Assembly (NCBI RefSeq): GCF_022385335.1
Contig: NZ_CP092431.1
Span: 3,162,001 to 3,226,000, forward strand
From: Streptomyces deccanensis
GTDB taxonomy: Bacteria; Actinomycetota; Actinomycetes; Streptomycetales; Streptomycetaceae
Direction: 5' to 3'
Length of the DNA stretch: 64,000 nt
The notes under the pieces were generated by a model. The model did not search any database, was not told where the DNA came from, and was given only the letters and a program-made list of their open reading frames with translations. This document shows positions 52,200-60,404 of the stretch, piece after piece; position 1 is the stretch's first letter; every line of letters starts with the position of its first letter. The translations under genes and the position numbers were made by a program.

Positions 52200-53714
52200 T
52201 CAGCCGAGCCGGATCACGTTCCACGACAGCGGCTCGAGGGTCGTGCTCAGCACGCCGTCGCGCAGCGCCGCCCCCTCCACCACCCGCGGGGCGACCCGCT
52301 CCGGCTCCGTCAGTGTGTTGCGCGCGTCCGGGTCCGCGTCGGCCAGCACGCTGTGCTCGACGACGCGGGTCAACTCCAGGCCGTTCAGGGCGACTTCGAG
52401 CGGCAGCGGCCGCGTACGGTCCCGGTTGACCGCGAAGACGGTCACCGAGCCGTCCTCGGCCCGCACGGCCGTCGCGTGCAGCAGATCCGCCTCGCCGTAC
52501 TTCTTCGTCTCGTAGGTCGGCGAGTCCACCCGTACGTCGAGCACCTCGCCCCGCCCGTACTTCGACGCCTGGGCGAACGGGAAGAACGTCGTCTGCCGCC
52601 AGGCCGGCCCGCCGGGCTCGGTCATGATCGGGGCGATGACGTTGACGAGTTGGGCGAGGCAGGCGACGGTGACGCGGTCGGCGTGCCGGAGGAGCGCGAT
52701 GAGGAGCGAGCCGAAGACGACGGCGTCGGTGACGCTGTAGTTGTCCTCCAGGAGTCGGGGGGCCTCGGCCCAGTCCCGCGCGCCGGAGTTCTCGATCGCG
52801 TGCCACTCCGAGATGTACCAGACGTTCCACTCGTCGAAGGAGAGGTTGATCTTCTTCTTGGACTTGAGCTTCGCGCCGATGTGGTCGGCGGTCGCGACCA
52901 CGTTGTCGATGAACGACTCCATGTCCACGGCGGACGCCAGGAAGGAGTCGATGTCGCCGTCCTCGGGCTGGTAGTAGGCGTGCAGGGAGATGTGGTCGAC
53001 GAGGTCGTACGTCTCCTCCAGCACCGTCGCCTCCCAGGCGGCGAACGTCGGCATGGACTGGCTGGAGGAGCCGCAGGCGACGAGTTGGACGGTCGGGTCG
53101 ATCTGGCGCATCGCGCGGGCCGTCTCGGCGGCGATACGGCCATACTCCGTCGCCGTCTTGTGGCCGGTCTGCCAGGGGCCGTCCATCTCGTTGCCCAGGC
53201 ACCAGAGCTTGATGCCGAAGGGGTCCTTGTCACCGTGGGCGACGCGGAGGTCCGAGAGGGCGGTCCCGGCGGGGTGGTTGGCGTACTCCTGGAGCTCCAG
53301 CGCCTCGGCGACGCCCCGGGTGCCGAGGTTGAGGGCCATCATGGGCTCGGCCTGGGGGCCGACCTTCTTCAGGAAGGCGATGTACTCGGAGAGGCCGAAG
53401 CGGTTGGTCTCGGTGGAGCGCCAGGCGAGGTCGAGGCGGCGCGGGCGGTCCTCGACGGGGCCGACGGAGTCCTCCCACTTGTAGCCGGAGACGAAGTTGC
53501 CGCCGGGGTAGCGGATCGTGGTGACGCCCAACTCGCGGACCAGGTCCAGTACGTCGGTGCGCAGGCCCGCCTCGTCGGCGGTGGGGTGGTCCGGTTCGAA
53601 GATGCCGGTGTAGACGCAGCGGCCGAGGTGTTCGACGAAGGAGCCGAAGATACGCGGGTTGACCTCGCCGACCTTGAAAGCGGGGTCGAGGGTGAAGCGG
53701 GCGGTGCGGGTCAT
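52200..53714 (-). CDS. alpha-L-arabinofuranosidase, GH51
   Basis: A 504-aa intracellular enzyme releasing L-arabinose from arabino-oligosaccharides. GH51 hallmarks: RIFGSFVEHLGRCVYTGI, IRYPGGNFVSGY, catalytic acid/base Glu in CLGNEMDGPWQ and nucleophile Glu in LSFDEWNVWY. Length and lack of signal peptide are normal. ATG 53714. In context it could feed arabinose to the sugar pathway in the 20-36 kb block. A weak match (9/12) to the GAAATTTCGAAC box lies at 53770-53781, 56 nt upstream of the start. Confidence 0.95.
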   Translation of the reverse strand: MTRTARFTLDPAFKVGEVNPRIFGSFVEHLGRCVYTGIFEPDHPTADEAGLRTDVLDLVRELGVTTIRYPGGNFVSGYKWEDSVGPVEDRPRRLDLAWRSTETNRFGLSEYIAFLKKVGPQAEPMMALNLGTRGVAEALELQEYANHPAGTALSDLRVAHGDKDPFGIKLWCLGNEMDGPWQTGHKTATEYGRIAAETARAMRQIDPTVQLVACGSSSQSMPTFAAWEATVLEETYDLVDHISLHAYYQPEDGDIDSFLASAVDMESFIDNVVATADHIGAKLKSKKKINLSFDEWNVWYISEWHAIENSGARDWAEAPRLLEDNYSVTDAVVFGSLLIALLRHADRVTVACLAQLVNVIAPIMTEPGGPAWRQTTFFPFAQASKYGRGEVLDVRVDSPTYETKKYGEADLLHATAVRAEDGSVTVFAVNRDRTRPLPLEVALNGLELTRVVEHSVLADADPDARNTLTEPERVAPRVVEGAALRDGVLSTTLEPLSWNVIRLG

Positions 53715-53898
53715 TTTCTGGGCGGCCCTTCAATACTCGGTGCTCGGCGTGCGCTGTTCGATGCGCGTTGTTCGGTATTACGGATGCTGCTCGTTGCGTC
53801 GAACCGGACGCTATGGTCGATGTCAGGGCCAGTCAATGGGGTCTCGCGGCTGGGTGAGGCGTGCGCCTGCCCGTCTGCCGGGCGTGGTCGTCGGGAGA

Positions 53899-53942
53899 GT
53901 GCGGGTCCGGTGGGGGCTGGTCGCGCAGTTCCCCGCGCCCCT
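53899..53942 (+). repeat. dispersed intergenic repeat, copy 3
   Basis: Starts GTGCGGGT and contains GGGGGCTGGTCGCGCAGTTC and the conserved core (20-mer at 53923-53942). Closest in sequence to copy 1. Confidence 0.85.
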
Positions 53943-53963
53943 GACGGAGCGCTGCGCGACCAT

Positions 53964-53989
53964 CGTTGGTCGGAATTCAACGATCGTTG
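53964..53989. promoter_or_regulatory. operator candidate for the HTH/ImmA operon
   Basis: CAACGATCGTTG (53978-53989) is a perfect 12-bp palindrome, with a further CGTTG half-site at 53964-53968. It ends 43 nt before GTG 54033, so it is well placed for autoregulation by the HTH protein. Confidence 0.55.
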
Positions 53990-54032
53990 GAATCTCGTGG
54001 TGCGGGCAGGCGGCGGCACGTAGGGTCGGCGC

Positions 54033-54650
54033 GTGTCTGCGCTTCCCGATCCCCTTGCCGAGACCCTGACGCGACTCGACGCCCGTATCACGGAGGCCGG
54101 TGCCGACCGCGGCCGATTCCTCGACGCGGAGGCCCTCGCGGAACGTACGGGCCTCGGCGCGGACGAGGTCCGGGCGCTGCTCGGCGGGGCCGCGCCGGTG
54201 GCGGAGCGGGTCGACGACCGGGTGCGCCGGCGGGTGCGGGCGGTGCACGAGGCGTACGTCGCGCGGAGCGGGAAGCGGGCCGGAGAGGTCGGCCGGGAGG
54301 TCGCGCGGCGGCTCTCGATCAGCCCCGAGTGGGCCCGGCAGCTGCTGCTCGGCAGGAAGATGCCGAACGTGCCCGATCTGACCGAACTCGCGGAGTTCTT
54401 CGGGATCGAGGAGGGCGTCCGGTTCTTCACCGACCCGGCCGCGACCGTCCTGAACCGTGAACTCGGGCGGGTCCTCGCGGAGCTGGAGGAGGACGCGGAC
54501 GACGACGGGCCGCTGGTCGAGTTCGCCACCCGGCACGGGGTCGTCACGCTCGCGCTGCGCGGGCAACGGCTCACCCGTCGCCAGCAGGAGGCACTCGCTG
54601 TCATGCTCGAAGGGCTGCTCGGCATCGACGACGAGGAGGCCCGGCGATGA
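54033..54650 (+). CDS. HTH (XRE-like) regulator of the ImmA/IrrE operon
   Basis: A 205-aa DNA-binding protein. One HTH-like segment is near residues 28-50 (LDAEALAERTGLGADEVRAL), and a more typical XRE HTH at about 85-125 (REVARRLSISPEWARQLLLG). The C-terminus is helical. GTG 54033; no strong Shine-Dalgarno. Its stop overlaps the metallopeptidase ATG by 4 nt. HTH proteins paired with ImmA/IrrE are usually repressors removed by the protease, as for ImmR/ImmA of ICEBs1 and DdrO/IrrE. I infer the same logic here. Confidence 0.85.
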   Translation: MSALPDPLAETLTRLDARITEAGADRGRFLDAEALAERTGLGADEVRALLGGAAPVAERVDDRVRRRVRAVHEAYVARSGKRAGEVGREVARRLSISPEWARQLLLGRKMPNVPDLTELAEFFGIEEGVRFFTDPAATVLNRELGRVLAELEEDADDDGPLVEFATRHGVVTLALRGQRLTRRQQEALAVMLEGLLGIDDEEARR

Positions 54651-55351
54651 GGCGTGGGGTCCTCGGCAGGGTGCGGGACGCGTTGGTTCCGTCGCGGTCC
54701 TCCGCCGAGATGCGGAAGCTGACGGCCGGGCTCAGCAAGGCCGTGCGGGGGAGATTCGACGCGCCCGTCGGCGTACGGGAGTTGGGCGCGGCGCTGTGCG
54801 CGGAGATGAGCGCGCGGCGGGGCGGGCGGCCGGTGGAGCTGCGGTTCGAGCGGTTCCCGGACGGGATAGGGGTGACCGGACTGTGGATGGAGTTCCCCGA
54901 CTTCGATCTGGTGATCGTCGAGGAGCGGGCGGAGACCGTGCAGCAACTGGTCATCCTGGGGCATGAGTTGTGGCACATGCACGCCGGGCACTGCCATCGC
55001 CATCTGCCGGGTGCGGAGGCGGCGGCGCTCGCTGCCGCTGACCCGGGCGCACCTGGGGCACCGGGCGCGCCGGGCGAGCGGGCGTCCGCGCTGCCGCCGC
55101 TCTCCCCCGAGTTGTCGGCCGCCCTCGGGCAGGGCGGTACGCCCATCGCGGCCCGCAACGGTTCGCACGCGTCGGACGAGCAGCAGGCCGAGGACTTCGG
55201 CCACCGGCTCGCGACCGCCTTCCGTTCCTGGGTGGACACCGGGCAGGCCGGGTCCGCCGGCGCGGCCGGAGCCGCCGGAACAGGCGGGTCCGGGGACACC
55301 GTCGGGCAGGCCATCCAGGCGTCGCTGGGCTACCGCAGGCACGGGAGATGA
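54647..55351 (+). CDS. ImmA/IrrE family metallo-endopeptidase
   Basis: A 234-aa zinc peptidase. HELWH (His106, Glu107, His110) lies in LVILGHELWHMHAG, and a downstream EQQAEDFGHRLA carries the likely third ligand Glu. A collagen-like GAPGAPGAPGE insert and Gly/Ala-rich tail are low complexity. ATG 54647 and the stop both overlap neighbours by 4 nt, so all three genes are translationally coupled. The expected substrate is the upstream HTH protein. The role of the downstream membrane protein is open. Confidence 0.9.
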   Translation: MRRGVLGRVRDALVPSRSSAEMRKLTAGLSKAVRGRFDAPVGVRELGAALCAEMSARRGGRPVELRFERFPDGIGVTGLWMEFPDFDLVIVEERAETVQQLVILGHELWHMHAGHCHRHLPGAEAAALAAADPGAPGAPGAPGERASALPPLSPELSAALGQGGTPIAARNGSHASDEQQAEDFGHRLATAFRSWVDTGQAGSAGAAGAAGTGGSGDTVGQAIQASLGYRRHGR

Positions 55352-56733
55352 GGGGAACGGCCGTGCCCGCCACCACGACCGGGACCCTCGGCGCCGGCGG
55401 TCCCGCCGACTTCTTCTCCGAGCTGTACATCTCGTTCTGGATCCCCACGGCCGTCCTGACCGCCGCCCTGGTGATCAAACTGCCCAGCATCGTGAAGCTG
55501 TGGCGGGACTCGCTGCTGCGGGCGGTCGGCGGGCTGCTGCTGCTCGCCTGCTGTGTGTTCGTGTTCGCGGTGCCCTCGGTCATCGCCTGGACCAACCAGG
55601 TCGTGGGCGTGCCGAACGTCGCCGCGCCCTGGGTGTACTCCCTGATCACCGCGTTCTGCGCGTGCTGTCTGCTGCTGATCGCCGCCTGGCGCGACGGCCC
55701 CGCCGACCGCTCCCGGGCGACCCGTCGGCTCATGCGGTGGGTCGTCGCCGTGTACGCGGGGGTGATCGTCGTGCTGTGGGTGCTCTTCGCGCTGGCGGAC
55801 GTCCCCCGCGAGCGGCTGCGCGACCTGGACACGTACTACGCCACGACGCCCTTCATGCGGGAGGAGATCCTGCTCTACCTCGTCGCGCACTCGGTGGCCT
55901 GCCTGATCACCTACCGGCTGATACGGAACTGGGTCCGCGCGGAGAGCCTGGACGTGTGGCTGCGCGGCGGCCTGCGGGCGCTGGGCCTGGGCTGCGCGCT
56001 CAACCTGGTGTTCGACGCCGCGAAGCTCACGGCGGTGATGGCCCGCTGGACGGGGCACGACCTGGACTGGCTGAGCACGGACGTGGCGCCGCCGGTCGTC
56101 GCCGTGGGAGCCATCTGCATCGCGGTGGGCTTCATCCTGCCGCACGGCGGCCAGTATCTGCAGGACCGCTGGCGGGTGCGGACGAGCCACCTCCGGCTGC
56201 GGCCCCTGTACCTGCTGACCAGGGCCGTCGACGACTCCCGCGTCCCGTTCACGCTGCGCGCCACACCGGAGCTGCGGCTCACCCGCCGGGAGACGTTCAT
56301 CCGGGACGCCCTGCTCCGGCTCGCCCGTCACCTCGACGAGGATCTGCGGCGCCGCGCGTACGACGCCGCGCTGGACCTCGGGCACGACCCCCGCCGGGCG
56401 AAGGCCCTCGCCGCCGCCGTCGCGGTCCAGGACGCGGTGGCGACGCGGAGGAGTTCGCCGGACGACGCGACGACGGCCACGCTCACCTCGGGGCCGCTCG
56501 TCTTCCCGGGGCCGGGGCTGGGGCCGGGGGCGGGCTCGGGAACGGGTACGAACTCGGGCTCGGGCGAACCGGAGGCGTCCGGCCGTACGGCCTTCCCCGA
56601 GCTCACGGTCTCCGCAGACCCCACCGATCTGCTGCAGGACATCGAGGCCCTGTCGCTGGTTCTGCGCGAGCCGGCCGAGATCGAGGCGGTACGCGCGGCA
56701 CTCTCCGCCGCCTCTCCGGCGGAGAGCCGCTGA
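55348..56733 (+). CDS. MAB_1171c-type putative membrane transporter
   Basis: A 461-aa protein. About seven transmembrane helices lie in residues 20-275 (for example GLLLLACCVFVFAVPSVI, WVVAVYAGVIVVLWVLFAL). A cytoplasmic domain of about 190 aa follows, with a Gly/Ser-rich linker. It matches my recollection of the MAB_1171c family, described only as putative transporters and often found beside HTH plus ImmA/IrrE genes. ATG 55348 overlaps the peptidase stop. It could be the sensor or output of the system rather than a transporter. Confidence 0.78.
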   Translation: MRGTAVPATTTGTLGAGGPADFFSELYISFWIPTAVLTAALVIKLPSIVKLWRDSLLRAVGGLLLLACCVFVFAVPSVIAWTNQVVGVPNVAAPWVYSLITAFCACCLLLIAAWRDGPADRSRATRRLMRWVVAVYAGVIVVLWVLFALADVPRERLRDLDTYYATTPFMREEILLYLVAHSVACLITYRLIRNWVRAESLDVWLRGGLRALGLGCALNLVFDAAKLTAVMARWTGHDLDWLSTDVAPPVVAVGAICIAVGFILPHGGQYLQDRWRVRTSHLRLRPLYLLTRAVDDSRVPFTLRATPELRLTRRETFIRDALLRLARHLDEDLRRRAYDAALDLGHDPRRAKALAAAVAVQDAVATRRSSPDDATTATLTSGPLVFPGPGLGPGAGSGTGTNSGSGEPEASGRTAFPELTVSADPTDLLQDIEALSLVLREPAEIEAVRAALSAASPAESR

Positions 56734-56747
56734 GGTGGGCCGTGGGT

Positions 56748-57626
56748 TCAGCCGGCGAACGCCGGCTGGGTGAGGCCCTTGCCCGCGCCCGGTACGACCA
56801 GGAGGGAGCCCGACAGGGGGTGCGGGGTGTCCGTTCCCGTGCGGGCCGTCGTGATGTAGAGGTCGGTGAGGTCGGGGCCGGCGAAGGCGCAGGCGGTGGG
56901 GCGGGGGGTGGGGAGGGTGATGACACGGTCGAGGGTGCCGGTGGGGGTGTAGCGGCGGACCGCGCCCCCCTCCCAGAGCGCGACCCAGACACAGCCCTCG
57001 GCGTCGACGGTGAGGCCGTCGGGGAACCCCGCGCCGTCCTCGACGGTGACGAAGGGGCGGCGGTCGGTGGGGAGGCGGACGCCGCCCTCGGCCTCCCGGT
57101 AGTCGAAGACGTCGATCCGGCGGGTCGGCGAGTCGATGTAGTACATCAGCCGGCCGTCCGGGCTCCAGCCCGTGCCGTTGCTCACGGCGACGTCGTCGAG
57201 GACGGTCGTGGTCAGGCCCTCGGCGGTGAAGCGGGCCAGGGTGCCGCCGCCCGGGGCCTCGTCGTAGCGCATGGTGCCGGCGAAGAGGGAGCCGTCCGGG
57301 GCGACGGCCGCGTCGTTGGCGCGGCGGCCCGGGACCGGCTCGTGGTGCAGCCACCGGAAGGAGCCGTCGGGGTCGGTCAGGCCGACGCCGTCCCGGAGGT
57401 TCAGGACGAGGCCGCCGCCGGCGCGGGGCTTGACCGCGCCGACGTGCTGCTCGGTGACGAGGACCGTGCGGCGGCCGGAGGCCGGGTCGTAGGTGTGGAC
57501 CCGGGAGCCGAGGATGTCGATCCAGATCAGGCGCTGGGCGGCGGCGTCCCAGGTGGGACCCTCACCGAGGGCCGCGTACTCCCGGACCGCCACCTCGTAG
57601 GACGGGTGACTCGTGTGCGCGCTCAT
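56748..57626 (-). CDS. SMP-30/gluconolactonase-family sugar lactonase
   Basis: A 292-aa six-bladed beta-propeller that hydrolyses sugar lactones. Metal-site residues: LGEGPTWD (Glu), VSNGTGWSPD (Asn), GFPDGLTVDAEG (Asp), plus substrate-side RANDAAVAPDGSLFAGTM. ATG 57626 overlaps the iclR stop by 4 nt, so the pair is one operon under the iclR promoter. It would convert the lactone made by the 28937 dehydrogenase into the acid used by the 27783 dehydratase (inference based on a shared operator). Confidence 0.93.
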   Translation of the reverse strand: MSAHTSHPSYEVAVREYAALGEGPTWDAAAQRLIWIDILGSRVHTYDPASGRRTVLVTEQHVGAVKPRAGGGLVLNLRDGVGLTDPDGSFRWLHHEPVPGRRANDAAVAPDGSLFAGTMRYDEAPGGGTLARFTAEGLTTTVLDDVAVSNGTGWSPDGRLMYYIDSPTRRIDVFDYREAEGGVRLPTDRRPFVTVEDGAGFPDGLTVDAEGCVWVALWEGGAVRRYTPTGTLDRVITLPTPRPTACAFAGPDLTDLYITTARTGTDTPHPLSGSLLVVPGAGKGLTQPAFAG

Positions 57627-58396
57627 GCGACGCTCCGGTGGCCGAGGCGCTCGGACAGTTCCGCGGCGCCCTTGGCGGCGAGCTGCTCCAGCTCGATCCG
57701 GCGCTCGTCGCTCCAGCGGATCATGGGGACGGAGATGGAGAGCGCGGCGACGACCTTGCCCGCGCGGTCCCGGACCGGCGCGGCGACGCAGGAGACGTCC
57801 GGGTTGGACTCGCGGTTCTCCACGGCGAGACCCCGCTCACGGATCCGGGCCAGGGCCTCGCGCAGAGCGGCCGGGTCGGTGATGCTGTTGGGGGTCATGG
57901 CGAGCAGGTCGGCGTCGTCCGGGATGCGGGCGTTCAGCTCGACCTCGGGAAGGGAGGCGAGGAGCATCTTGCCGACGGAGGTGCAGTGCGCCGGGAGGCG
58001 GCGGCCGGCGGCGGAGACCATGCGCACGGCGTGCGTGGAGTCGACCTTGGCGATGTAGATGACGTCGGTGTACTCCAGGATCGCCACGTGCACCGTCTCG
58101 TCGCAGGTCTCGGCGACGGACCTGGCCACCTGCTGGCCCTCGGCGGCGAGGTCCAGCTGCTCGGCGTAACGGCTGCCGAGCTGGTACGGGCGGACACCGA
58201 GGCGGTAGCGCCCCGGCTGGCCCTGCACCTGGACGATGTACCCCCGGGCGGCGAGCGTGGTGACCAGCTCGTGCACGGTGGTACGGGGCAGCTGGAGTCT
58301 GCGCACGATGTCGGGGGCGGACAGTGTGCCGTCCCCGTCCAGGAAGAGCTCCAATATGTCGAGCGCCCGGGTCACGGCAGGTACGAGGCGTCCCAC
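57623..58396 (-). CDS. IclR family transcriptional regulator
   Basis: A 257-aa regulator. A winged HTH (VTRALDILELFLDG, LQLPRTTVHELVTTLAARGY) is followed by the IclR effector domain (VHVAILEYTDVIYIAKVDS, LPAHCTSVGKMLLASLP, SCVAAPVRDRAGKVVAALSIS). GTG 58396 is chosen because AGGGAGGGG precedes it; an open frame to 58474 crosses the operator. Directly coupled to the lactonase. Its leader carries an exact GAAATTTCGAAC box also present before the dehydratase operon, so it probably autoregulates and controls that operon. Confidence 0.92.
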   Translation of the reverse strand: MGRLVPAVTRALDILELFLDGDGTLSAPDIVRRLQLPRTTVHELVTTLAARGYIVQVQGQPGRYRLGVRPYQLGSRYAEQLDLAAEGQQVARSVAETCDETVHVAILEYTDVIYIAKVDSTHAVRMVSAAGRRLPAHCTSVGKMLLASLPEVELNARIPDDADLLAMTPNSITDPAALREALARIRERGLAVENRESNPDVSCVAAPVRDRAGKVVAALSISVPMIRWSDERRIELEQLAAKGAAELSERLGHRSVA

Positions 58397-58460
58397 GGCC
58401 GGCCCCCTCCCTCTGTCTGTCGGTTCGGTGTTCTGTCTACGGCGATGCGCCTGCGGCGAT

Positions 58461-58472
58461 GTTCGAAATTTC
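58461..58472 (-). promoter_or_regulatory. exact GAAATTTCGAAC operator box of the iclR-lactonase operon
   Basis: Minus-strand GAAATTTCGAAC, identical over 12 nt to 27740-27751. It lies 65 nt upstream of GTG 58396 and about +20 to +31 from the predicted transcription start. Confidence 0.65.
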
Positions 58473-58497
58473 AACGGTCGATCGGCATGACGAACAC

Positions 58498-58526
58498 AGG
58501 CTAGTCATAGTGCGTTGACCGGGCAA
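58498..58526 (-). promoter_or_regulatory. sigma-70 (HrdB)-like promoter of iclR-lactonase operon
   Basis: Minus strand: -35 TTGCCC (58526-58521), 17-nt spacer, -10 TAGCCT (58503-58498). Start expected near 58491. Confidence 0.55.
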
Positions 58527-58576
58527 TAACCGCGGACGATCGAGAGGGGTGTGGTGGGGGTTGGGCGCGTTGTCGG

Positions 58577-58734
58577 GTGCGGGTGCGTGGGGCTTCTCGC
58601 GCAGTTCCCCGCGCCCCTAAAAGACCAGGCCCTGCGGGCCTGAAAAGCACGGGGCGCAGCCCCTGCTTTTCAGGGGCGCGGGGAACTGCGCGAGAAGCCC
58701 CACCGGAGCCGCACCCGCCGACGAACCCGCACCC
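58577..58734. repeat. dispersed repeat, copies 4a and 4b as a full compound palindrome
   Basis: Arms 58589-58623 and 58666-58701 are inverted and differ by one base. Both contain the conserved core (58599-58618 and, inverted, 58672-58691). The loop has its own stem CCTGAAAAGCA/TGCTTTTCAGG (58639-58674). Outer GTGCGGGT is also mirrored. Looks like the complete form of which the other copies are halves. Confidence 0.85.
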
Positions 58735-58755
58735 CCGAGCTACTAGGCGCCCCGG

Positions 58756-59997
58756 TCACCGCCTCCCGCGCGGATCCCCCAGCTCCCCCCGCAACCGCTG
58801 CGCCCGAAGCACCAACTCCAACTCGAACCGGCGATCGGGATCGTCGATCTCGTCGCCCCAGAGTTCCCGGATCTGCCGAAGACGATACCGAACGGTTTGC
58901 GGGTGCACACCAAGCCGCGTGGCGATCTCCGGCGCACCGCCCCGCGTCTCCAGCCACGCGAGCAGCGTCTCGGCGAGCCGGCGGCCGTGGGTGGGGCCGC
59001 AGTGGGCCAGCGGCGCGAGGCACCGCAGGGCGAGGTCGTCGATCAGTTCCTCGGGCTGGAGGAGGACGAGGGCCTCGGTGTGCTCGGTGCAGTGCAGCAC
59101 CTCCCCGGCGGGCAGCAGCCGCCGTTCCATCAACCGCACCGCCGCCTCCGCCCAGCGCAGCGACTTCGCCGCGTCGGCCAGCGGCACCGGCGGCCCGATC
59201 GCGCCGGACCAGCCGGTCAGCGCGCGGTGCAGGAGTTCGGGGCGGCCGGCCGCGTCCGGTTCGGGGACGACCATGCGGGGCTGCTCGTACTCCATGTCGA
59301 GCAGGACGCCCTGCCCGACGGCCGGTGCCATGGCCTCACGGGCCGGGCGTAACAGGACCCCGACCGCGACCTTCTCCGGGAGGGCCCAGCCGATCCGGGC
59401 CGCGCGTTCGGCGAGCGCGTCGGCCGGGTCGCCCCGATGGTGCTCGGCGAGCAGCAGCTCCATCAGTCGGCGTTGCAGTCGCAGACGCTCGCCCGCCTGC
59501 CGGGCGGCCGCCTCCGCGTAGCCGCGCACCGACTGGTCCACCAGGCCGTCCAGGTATTCGTATCCGGCGTCGACGAGCTCGTACATGGCGGGCGGCGGGA
59601 TCTCCACGCGCTGGCCGATCTCCGCGAAGCGGCGCCAGGCGAGGCGTACGCCGAGCCGGTAGATCGCCTGGAGCGAGTCGAGGCTGCGGCCGTTGAGGCC
59701 CTCGCCGCGGCCGAACTCCTGGAAGACACCGGGAGGGACACGGGGGCGGCCCTCGGCGGTCTCCAGGTGCTGCACGAAGACCTCGATCGCGCGGCGGATG
59801 CCGATGAGGGCCATCGGTTCGCCGGAGTCGTCGAGGACGACGGGCAGATGCGGGTACTCGCGGCGGATCTCGCCCAGGATCTCCTCGGCGAGGGCGGGGG
59901 CCTCGGCCATGGCGATCGCGGCGAACTCGCGCACCTGGAGGCGCGGCACGTCGTGCCACGCGGAGCGGACCGTCACGGTTCCCGGCACACCGGTCAC
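58756..59997 (-). CDS. PucR/CdaR-type transcriptional regulator
   Basis: 413 aa. An N-terminal helical sensor region (about 30-170), a GGDEF-like middle domain and a C-terminal PucR-type HTH: TLLAWLETRGGAPEIATRLGVHPQTVRYRLRQIRELWGD region, residues about 345-385. GTG 59997 lies only 3 nt after the DUF2613 stop; GTG 59988 has better spacing to GAGGGG and may be the true start. The pair is co-transcribed. Members regulate purine, sugar-acid, lipid or secondary metabolism; the target here is unknown. Confidence 0.87.
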   Translation of the reverse strand: MTGVPGTVTVRSAWHDVPRLQVREFAAIAMAEAPALAEEILGEIRREYPHLPVVLDDSGEPMALIGIRRAIEVFVQHLETAEGRPRVPPGVFQEFGRGEGLNGRSLDSLQAIYRLGVRLAWRRFAEIGQRVEIPPPAMYELVDAGYEYLDGLVDQSVRGYAEAAARQAGERLRLQRRLMELLLAEHHRGDPADALAERAARIGWALPEKVAVGVLLRPAREAMAPAVGQGVLLDMEYEQPRMVVPEPDAAGRPELLHRALTGWSGAIGPPVPLADAAKSLRWAEAAVRLMERRLLPAGEVLHCTEHTEALVLLQPEELIDDLALRCLAPLAHCGPTHGRRLAETLLAWLETRGGAPEIATRLGVHPQTVRYRLRQIRELWGDEIDDPDRRFELELVLRAQRLRGELGDPRGRR

Positions 59998-60000
59998 CCC

Positions 60001-60153
60001 TCAGCGCTCCTGACCGGCGTTCTCGTACGTGATGAGCGGCGTGTTCGGCTGGTCCGGCGTCGCGTCGAGCAGCGCGACGATGCCGAACGCGGCCCCCAGC
60101 GCGAGAGCGGCGGCGGCCACCATGGTGAGCACGGCGGCGAGCAGTCTGGACAT
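60001..60153 (-). CDS. DUF2613-like single-pass miniprotein
   Basis: 50 aa from ATG 60153: MSRLLAAVLTMVAAAALALG, then one transmembrane helix and a polar end with TPLITYENAG. It resembles DUF2613 proteins (short, one helix, C-terminal YEN/YG-type ending), whose function is unknown. It precedes the PucR gene by 3 nt and is probably co-expressed with it. An open frame to 60198 lacks a better start. Confidence 0.75.
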   Translation of the reverse strand: MSRLLAAVLTMVAAAALALGAAFGIVALLDATPDQPNTPLITYENAGQER

Positions 60154-60404
60154 CGCAGGGTCAGCCTCTCGGTCGACAGGTCGGCCCCACCCAGGCACCC
60201 CGCCGACTCAGTGTCAGCAATGCATTGACACTGCGTCAAGACTCCGCCTACGGTTCCCGGCCCATACGCAACCCGTCGGTAGCCCGATGCGCAGCCCATG
60301 TTCTGCCCCCCTGCCCGCCCCCACCGCACGCGCACCTTCCCTGGCGTCGTCTTTGCCGCACGTCTACCCGAGCCGCACCTCCCAACGCCCCCTGGAGTGC
60401 CCGG

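Larger units (their letters stand above)
53715..54032. other. divergent intergenic region with repeat copy and palindrome
   Basis: 318 nt between GH51 (-) and the HTH gene (+). It holds a weak box-like site (53770-53781), dispersed repeat copy 3 (53899-53942) and the CAACGATCGTTG palindrome (53978-53989). No gene is supported. Confidence 0.7.
58397..58755. other. intergenic region upstream of iclR
   Basis: 359 nt without a gene. It holds the iclR promoter (58498-58526), the exact operator box (58461-58472) and a large compound palindrome made of two inverted copies of the dispersed repeat (58577-58734). Confidence 0.8.
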
